Positions 57,802 through 64,000 of a stretch of DNA of 64,000 bases are shown here, one piece after another. Source of the DNA: Saccharum officinarum (Eukaryota; Streptophyta; Magnoliopsida; Poales; Poaceae); the NCBI GenBank assembly GCA_020631735.1, contig CM036158.1, positions 85,189,421 through 85,253,420 on the forward strand. Direction: 5' to 3'. The notes under the pieces are model-generated. The model searched no databases and was not told the origin of the DNA. It saw nothing but the letters and a program-made list of their open reading frames with translations. Both the position numbers and the translations under genes were made by a program. The number at the start of each line of letters is the position of its first letter. The stretch's first letter is position 1.

Positions 57802-59456
57802 TGTGACTTTCTGCTTAAAGCATCAGCTACCACATTGGCTTTCCCAGGGTGATACTGTACATTCAAGTTGTAGTCTTTGATCAGTTCTAACCATCTTCGC
57901 TGTCTCATGTTCAATTCTGGTTGGGTGAAAATGTACTTGAGACTCTTATGATCGGTGAAAATATTGCACACATTACCCAGCAGATAGTGTCTCCAAATCT
58001 TTAAGGCATGCACCACAGCGGCAAGCTCAAGATCATGGGTCGGATAATTGATTTCATGTTTTCTCAACTGCCGGGAGGCATAAGCAATTACTCTTCCTTC
58101 TTGCATTAGCACACACCCTAATCCTGTTTTTGATGCGTCGCAGAACACATCAAAAGGTTTCTCGATGTCGGGTTGTGCAAGAACTGGAGCAGTGGTCAAC
58201 AGTTTCCGCAAGGTATGGAAAGCTGTCTCACACTCCTCTGTCCACGCAAACTTGTGATCTTTCTGTAACAGACTTGTCATAGGCTTGGCAATCTTCGAGA
58301 AGTCTGGGATAAAACGGCGATAGTAACCCGCTAACCCTAGGAAACTCCTGACTTCTGACACTGTGGTTGGAGTCTTCCAATCCATAACCTCTTGCACTTT
58401 ACTCGGATCTACAGAAACTCCATTCTCAGATAGGATATGACCGAGGAAAGGAACTTTCTTCAACCAAAATTCACATTTGCTGAACTTAGCATATAACTTA
58501 TGATCTCTCAGCCTGGTCAAGACAATTCTCAGATGCTCTTCATGCTCTTTCTCGTTTTCAGAGTATACTAGAATGTCATCAATGAAGACAACTACAAACT
58601 TGTCCAACTCTGGCATGAAAACTGTATTCATCAGATACATAAAATATGCAGGAGCATTTGTTAGTCCAAATGACATAACAAGATACTCGTACAACCCGTA
58701 TCTGGTAGAAAAGGCGGTTTTCGGAACATCTTGAGGTCTAATCTTTATCTGATGATACCCAGACCTTAAGTCTATCTTGGAGAACACTCTGGCTTTAGCT
58801 AACTGATCAAACAGAACATCAATATGAGGCAAGGGATATTTATTCTTGATGGTTACAGCATTAAGAGGTCGGTAATCCACACACATCCTGAGAGTACCCT
58901 CTTTCTTTTTCTTTACAAACAAGGCAGGACATCCCCATTCAGACTTACTTGGGCGAATAAACCCCTTTTTTAACAACTCTTCCAACTGTTTCTTCAACTC
59001 AGCTAACTCATCCGGAGGCATCCGATAAGGTCTCCTCGAAATTGGAGCTGTCCCGGGGATCAACTCGATTCCAAACTCAACATCTCTGTCTGGAGGAAGG
59101 CCAGGCAACTCGTCTGGAAACACATCCGGGAACTCACATACTACTGGGATCTGATGGATAGGAGCAACTTCCATGGCACAGGTCACACTCACAAGATCTG
59201 TTCTTTTAGGCAATGGTACCTGGAAAGTACCCTCTGCCTGGGGATCTTTAAGGGTAAGCATCCGACTGCTTGTATCTATGACTGCTTCCCAGTCTTTCAT
59301 CCAGTTCATTCCTATTATTACATCCAAAACTAGTCCAGGCATAACTACCAGGTTCACTCGGAACTTTCGACTACCTAACTCAAGGGTTGCCCCTCTAACC
59401 ATCTTATTGGTTAACACATCAGCTCCTGCTGAACTTATGCGATAACCATAACTCAA
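57759..59456 (-). CDS. Element E protease end, reverse transcriptase and RNase H
   Basis: 565-residue open piece. Protease flap/second strand ([16 protein letters not shown]), the RT linker ([20 protein letters not shown]), RT fingers and palm ([13 protein letters not shown]; catalytic [13 protein letters not shown]), then RNase H ([56 protein letters not shown]). All catalytic Asp motifs are present. At the position of element C's 5618 stop this copy has Gln (SGYHQIK). The frame breaks at both ends are single-base indels. Confidence 0.94.
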   Translation of the reverse strand: MSYGYRISSAGADVLTNKMVRGATLELGSRKFRVNLVVMPGLVLDVIIGMNWMKDWEAVIDTSSRMLTLKDPQAEGTFQVPLPKRTDLVSVTCAMEVAPIHQIPVVCEFPDVFPDELPGLPPDRDVEFGIELIPGTAPISRRPYRMPPDELAELKKQLEELLKKGFIRPSKSEWGCPALFVKKKKEGTLRMCVDYRPLNAVTIKNKYPLPHIDVLFDQLAKARVFSKIDLRSGYHQIKIRPQDVPKTAFSTRYGLYEYLVMSFGLTNAPAYFMYLMNTVFMPELDKFVVVFIDDILVYSENEKEHEEHLRIVLTRLRDHKLYAKFSKCEFWLKKVPFLGHILSENGVSVDPSKVQEVMDWKTPTTVSEVRSFLGLAGYYRRFIPDFSKIAKPMTSLLQKDHKFAWTEECETAFHTLRKLLTTAPVLAQPDIEKPFDVFCDASKTGLGCVLMQEGRVIAYASRQLRKHEINYPTHDLELAAVVHALKIWRHYLLGNVCNIFTDHKSLKYIFTQPELNMRQRRWLELIKDYNLNVQYHPGKANVVADALSRKSHCLNVQPCLKMVSI

Positions 59457-60758
59457 TTCTGTGCATAGTGTTCATGCTTCCGTGCAAATGCTTGACTCAT
59501 AAAAGAATGCGAAGATCCAGAATCAAAAAGAACAACTGCAGGGTGATGGTTCACAAGAAACTTACCAGCAGTTACGGGCTCTCCCTCAGGAACTTCATCA
59601 ATGGCGGTGTGGTGTACACGAGCATTGTAAGTCTGTTGCTTCTTTTTAGGCGGATAAGGGCAGAACTTTGAAAAGTGGCCTGGCTGACCACAGTTGTAGC
59701 AGGGCCCTTTCACTGTACCAGCAGACCCTATAGCTCCCTTGGAGTTGCTCTGTTCTGCAGCTGCGCTGGTCTTTGTTGGCGGCACTGCGATCTTGTACGG
59801 TTTCTGTGGCCCCTTGTATTCTGGGTTTTATGCTGCGGCGGCCTGAACCTCGCACCAGGTGCGGACGGACGATAAGATGAACGGTTGGCAGGGACAACTC
59901 TGGACTGGGATGGTCCTGACTCGAACACTCTCTTGCGGTTCTTGGACGCGGTGTAAGCGTTATTGTTCTTCTCTTGCTTCAAACAGTCACTGATAAAGTC
60001 GTTGAATCTGTTGCGGGTATTGGTACCCACATGCTTCATCATCTTCGGACTCAACCCTCTCTTGAAACTAGCAATCTTCTTTGCATCTGTGTCAACCATG
60101 TCTGGGGCATAGCGGCACAAGTTATTAAAGGCATGCAGATACTGTGTCACCGTCTTGGTACCCTGATTCAAGGCTAAAAACTCTCCAAGCTTCATCTCAA
60201 CCAACCCTGGGGGAATATAAACTCCCTTAAAAGCTTCAGTGAAATCCCTCCAAGAGATCTGGCATTAGGAGGAAAAGTACTGCGGTGATGCTTCCACCAC
60301 ATTCCTGCTGGTCCTTGTAACTGATGTGCAGCATACTCTACTTTCAGAACTTCTGTCATCCTTAACACACGGAACTTATCTTCCATAGTGTTAATCCATT
60401 CTTCGGCATCAAGTGGCTCTGCTGCTTCTTTGAAAATAGGTGGCCTCGTATCCATGAAATCCTTGAAACTGCTGTACTGGTTCACTCCCTGGCCACCACC
60501 TTGGTTATTTCCTCTTTGAACATTTTCCGCGATGGTACGCAGAAAGTCTTCCATATTCCTCTGTGACTGTTCAGTACTGCGTTGACTTCCAAGAAACTGT
60601 GTGAAGAACATTTCTGCGGTAAGCGGCGGAGGAGGGGGCAAATGTGGTTCTGGACGTGGTTCCTGGTGGTTGACATTGTTGGCACCACTTCCACCAGCTC
60701 CTGCACCGTTGCCACCAGTCTCAGCGGCTTCGTACGTAGCACGACGAGTGTTGGCCAT
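59453..60758 (-). CDS. Element E gag and protease active site (three frames)
   Basis: Starts ATG 60758-60756 ([13 protein letters not shown]) after aatatgcag. Gag core [15 protein letters not shown] and [16 protein letters not shown] (60192-60758), continuing in a second frame [20 protein letters not shown] and [17 protein letters not shown] (59728-60204). A third frame follows with zinc knuckle [14 protein letters not shown] and protease motif [18 protein letters not shown] (59453-59785). The breaks lie near 60265, 59805 and 59465; the second is at a short C run, where one more C would restore the frame. No premature stops, so sequence error is as likely as true decay. Confidence 0.9.
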
Positions 60759-60764
60759 CTGCAT

Positions 60765-61157
60765 ATTTCAGCAACAAGCACCATTGAGTGAAGTTGTAAA
60801 ATTGTGTCCGAAGGAACAATCATGCCATACTGAATTCATTGGAGAGAACAAGTCATACAAGAAAACAGAGGCGCAATAATTTCATTCCAATTGAACAACA
60901 GCACCAATTAAGTTACTTTAAAAGCAACATCGCGTTCCATACAACCATGTTGCCAGCATACATACACTGGACTTTTATGCGTTCGGGTATCGCATACACA
61001 ACCAAACTCCAAAGATCATCAGTCTCAAGGTCGAACAGGATACATCATGATACATGGAACCCAAAAGAAGGCCATCGCGTCACGCCTAGCTACTAACGCA
61101 TGACACTATCCTACTCCTCGGGGCCATCGTCGATGTCGGAGGCGTCGCCATCGCGCC
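60765..61157 (-). other. Element E spacer between ORF0 and gag
   Basis: About 390 bp without a convincing frame beyond the possible ORF0 C-terminal tail (reading ...DGDASDIDDGPEE then TAG, near 61118). Ends in aatatgcag before the gag ATG. Confidence 0.5.
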
Positions 61158-62092
61158 TCAGCATGCAGCGTCGTCGTCGATGTCCATCTGAGCGGCGTTC
61201 GGAGGAGCATACGGGCCCATCCCGTTGTAGAGGGCATGGAACTCTTCATGCAAGTTGGCATTGTACTCTTCTAGCTCCTCGACCCTCTGCCTCAGAAGGT
61301 CTCTCTCGTTCCAGGCTTCATTCCTTTCTTGTACTAGCTGCTCCAACAAGCGATCTGCATTCCTGTTGGCCTGAGTCAGCCTCTGTACTTGCTGCATGGA
61401 ACTCTCGCCTCTCTCGAGAGCTCGGTCCCGCTGCAAGCTCATGTCAGCCAACTGCTCCTGCAAGCTAGCTATAGCACGCGCTTGCTTTTTCTTCTGCTTC
61501 CTTGCTTCAAGCCGATCATCACCACGTAGGCCAGTCAAGGTCCAATAGGTATTCTCCAGACCTTGGTATGCTCTGATGATGGCTGCTGATTGCATACATG
61601 GCACTCATGGTGTGATTGTCGCTAGCCAGTCCTTCACTGGGGCCTCTAACCAGGGCACTTCCTTGCGGCTGTACCCAAATGGCGTCGCGAGGATCATCTC
61701 TCGGGAAGGTACCGGCCAAAGCTGCTGCTAACTCATTGGGAAATCTGCTCATGATGTCTCGGATGACGCGAAAAGCTGCGCCCTCTGCACCCTCGACTGG
61801 AGTGCGTCCTTCGAACTCCAAATGCCAACCATCCCATTCTGGCGCATCACCAAGAGCAGGGACGGTGATCTCTACCACAGCAAGTCCATCTTCAGCTAGC
61901 TGGCTCTCGCTCCAAGAGTAAACTGGCTCTTGTCCCTCCGGGTACCCCACATCATGGAGCACTCTCCAAAGCAAGGTGGGCATGCCAAACTCGCTTAGAA
62001 AAGTGTCCGTGTTGCGGTGCTCCGCGGGGCTAGCTGACGACGGGGTGCTCTTCCTCCAGTGGACTTGCGGCAGTCTGCTTCGTGCGGGCCAT
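61116..62092 (-). CDS. Element E ORF0: histone H3-tail-like N terminus, globular domain, coiled coil
   Basis: Starts ATG 62092-62090, reading MARTKQTA, and one frame over at once RKSTGGRAPRRQLA (62069-62028). Host H3 begins (after Met) [20 protein letters not shown], so 18 of the 20 residues comparable match; K4, K9 and S10 are kept, K14 and K18 are Arg. The frame change is at gccgcaag, where one more C would restore it; a second change lies near 62028 in a CCCC run. Next comes a globular part (FGMPTLLWRVLHDVGYPEGQ; EWDGWHLEFEGRTPV; FRVIRDIMSRFPNELAAAL), then after another break near 61590 a coiled coil (KKKQARAIASLQEQLADM; LLRQRVEELEEYNANLHEEF). No histone fold is present. The globular and coiled parts correspond to ORF0 of element C, which lacks the tail. 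Function unknown. Confidence 0.8.
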
Positions 62093-62228
62093 CTGTAGCA
62101 CAAGTTTTAAATTACCCGGTGAGAACATATTTTAGTTGAGGTCACTTTTATCGAAATGGGATATCCCTTTTATAAGGGGAGGAATGCATGCCATGAATGG
62201 AATGCACAACAATATGATGCATGCACGA
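62093..62228 (-). other. Element E leader fragment left of the gap
   Basis: 136 bp upstream of ORF0. The minus strand ends ...gtgctacag before the ORF0 ATG. The PBS and the inner end of the 5' LTR are not seen; they are lost in the gap. Confidence 0.6.
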
Positions 62229-62328
62229 NNNNNNNNNNNNNNNNNNNNNNNNNNNNNNNNNNNNNNNNNNNNNNNNNNNNNNNNNNNNNNNNNNNNNNNN
62301 NNNNNNNNNNNNNNNNNNNNNNNNNNNN
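62229..62328. other. Assembly gap, exactly 100 N
   Basis: A run of 100 N, the conventional size for a gap of unknown length. By comparison with the 3' LTR (52272-53148) about 880 bp of LTR plus the PBS should lie here. Confidence 0.99.
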
Positions 62329-64000
62329 CACCGAGTCAACATTCAGGTAAAGTCGCGAGCTTGCCAGGAACCACATGTACCCGGGGGCGCCCGACTGCTC
62401 TTTGGCCTTATCATCGCGCCCCCGTTTCCTGCCACTACTGCTCCGGTACAGTGCGTTGCGGGCAATCTACTCGGCCCGAATAATCTCCCGGCTTCGCGGT
62501 CGAAAGTACTTTATCCGGCCAGCTAAATGTGAGGCATGCGTTCAACATGACCCGAGGCCCGACATCGGACGGTCCTTAATCGACACAGACGGAAGACACT
62601 ACAGTCCAGAACCCTGCAAGCTTCCGCCCGGTCTCACATTCATTCCCACACTTAGTTATTCTCACATGACAATTCTTTCACATAAAACCAGGTAATCCCC
62701 TATAGCTCGCGGATGACAGGCAATCACCCGACTTCTACCGGGTCTAAGCAAGCTAAGCAATTATTGACCGTGGACACCAGGGTGACAAGGATCGGTAAAC
62801 AAGGTGGAACAAGGTATAATGCAGCAACGTTTGCAAACAACTCCTAAACTTAATGCATCAGATTAAGTAAAATTAATAAATAATTATTTGCAAACCGGGG
62901 AGAAATGCTCCGGGCTTGCCTCGCTCGAAGGTACTGGGACGATGTCGGGGCACTCCGGAAGCTCTTCACCGGACTCCTCTTCTACTTCCTGGGCTCCGGC
63001 TCCTCGGGCTGCTCCTCTGCGTCCTCGGGAACAACTGCCGGAACCACTTCCTGCGATCCTGTATGATGCAGAAGTATGAGTGCAATATGCATCGGTGCAT
63101 TGCAGGTGACATGAGATGATGATGATGCGGAATGCATGCGATGTAACGAATGTATTACGTCATCGGATTATGTGGAACTTATGACTCTTCTACAAGGTAG
63201 TCTACGTCATCCAAGAACATGTACTCGAAACTACCAACACTAGTTTCTACCATCGAGAGTATTGAAACAATCAAGATGCTTCAAAGATACACCAAAGTAT
63301 ATTTTCCAACTAACTTTGCATTAAGAATAAATAGAAACCCTAATTAGTCCTATGGTTGAACAGCAACACATATTTTAGTAGCTCAGAAAAATCTTATAAA
63401 ATTACAGTGGATTACTAATATCAAGAATAGCTTGACACAAAATTTTACTGCATTTGGATAATTAGAACTTACTATACAAAAATAACAAACTATGGCCTAA
63501 AATAGATTTAAAATACTTTACATTATGAAAAGTATCAAACAACAGATTTAGGAATTTTCCTACTATCTATTACCTAAACAAACACTATAGAAAAATTATC
63601 ACTTGCATGTTTTATTCAAATTTATTTAAATAACAAAATAACAATTATTGGTATAGAAAGCATTTGAACTGCAACTATAATTTTTCTACAGAACAACAAG
63701 ATATAAAATTTCCCTAGAAAGTACATGACACAAAAAGATTAATAAATTTGGAATCATATTTTTCTGACTTTCTAGGATTTATTAAGTATTTATCAAGAAA
63801 ATAGCCATTTACTATTTAATTATAAACTCTACAGAAAAGTACATTCAAATATGACATGCAACAATTTTATACCATAGATCTGGTCCCAAAGAGTCCATAG
63901 AAATTTGTTTCATCAAATTTGGAGCTAAAATGAGCAAGTTACAATTTTTTTTTCTAAAGCATTTATACATTTTCTGAAAAATCATTTCCAAAAATCCTTT
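62329..64000 (-). repeat. Element E 5' LTR (partial, indel-rich)
   Basis: Matches 53149-54839 throughout. It differs by roughly ten substitutions but about 25 one- or two-base indels, mostly deletions in short homopolymers on this side (for example gggggcgc for gggggccgc, cggtaaac for cgggtaaaac). Confidence 0.93.

Larger units (their letters stand above)
46527..64000 (+). mobile_element. Ty1/copia Sirevirus, element D (split by element E, right part off-window)
   Basis: 5' LTR 46527-48443, PBS 48446-48458, gag 48498-50687, pol from about 50700 to 52271, where element E inserts. RT, RNase H and the 3' LTR should lie beyond E, off-window. The long gag with two zinc knuckles and a coiled coil and the LTR palindrome array fit the Sirevirus lineage (maize Ji/Opie relatives). 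The gag is intact, so insertion is relatively recent. Confidence 0.92.
52272..64000 (-). mobile_element. Ty3/gypsy Tekay-type chromovirus, element E (5' LTR incomplete, assembly gap inside)
   Basis: Minus strand: 3' LTR 52272-56244, PPT, pol with chromodomain, protease, gag, ORF0, 100-N gap, then 5' LTR sequence from 62329 to the window end. It inserted into pol of element D; the left target duplicate is probably tgctt (52267-52271). At least seven single-base frame breaks but no premature in-frame stops are seen across ORF0-gag-pol. LTR copies are very similar in substitutions but differ by many 1-base indels. Confidence 0.93.

Noticed and set aside
62028..62092. A genuine histone H3 gene
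   Set aside because: Only about 21 tail residues match; the sequence continues into an unrelated globular domain and coiled coil, with no histone fold, and sits between leader and gag of a retrotransposon.

Overview
The window is nuclear DNA of a grass, most likely a Panicoideae/Andropogoneae species such as sorghum, sugarcane or Miscanthus. This is inferred from the retrotransposon families, the MITE types and the GC-rich intronless gene; the species itself cannot be read from the sequence. Most of the 64 kb is nested LTR retrotransposons, with one low-copy island at about 34.6-43 kb. I see no rRNA gene, no true tRNA gene and no CRISPR array.

Left block (1-34591). The oldest layer is a decayed Ty1/copia element on the minus strand (element A, about 15108-34591). 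Its 3' LTR carries a solo LTR (S1, TSD ACCTC) and a second Sirevirus-type LTR (S3). S3 is itself split by a Ty3/gypsy Tekay-type chromovirus (element C, 1-13386, minus, truncated by the window edge). A's reverse transcriptase gene is split by a plus-strand gypsy element lacking coding genes (element B, 19149-28574, TSD GTTTC). A's 5' LTR is split by a solo LTR (S2, TSD GCATG).

Island (34592-46526). It holds a 3'-exon fragment of a 2-oxoglutarate/Fe(II) dioxygenase with a 159-bp tandem duplication, an intact intronless matrix metalloproteinase gene (37525-38625), and a convergent small-protein gene on the minus strand (coding exon 38946-39275, promoter and first exon near 41.2-41.4 kb). Several MITEs follow, then an L1-type LINE fragment carrying a tRNA-derived SINE (15-bp TSD) that carries a small CACTA transposon (TSD TGT). 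A Tat-type gypsy remnant closes the island.

Right block (46527-64000). A Sirevirus (element D, plus) has a complete 5' LTR, PBS, gag and the first half of pol. Its pol is cut by a second Tekay-type chromovirus (element E, minus, 52272 to beyond 64000), which contains a 100-N assembly gap.

Main discovery candidate: both chromoviruses (C and E) carry an extra ORF upstream of gag ('ORF0') with a globular domain followed by a coiled coil. In E this ORF begins with an almost exact copy of the histone H3 N-terminal tail, K4 and K9 retained and K14/K18 replaced by Arg, split by an apparent 1-base deletion. The same element's integrase ends in a chromodomain, a fold that in this lineage is associated with binding methylated H3 tails. 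Other notable signals are twelve premature stops in C that are all TAG or TAA, many single-base frame breaks without stops in E (probably sequence error), and a shared palindrome beside the polypurine tract of all three gypsy elements.
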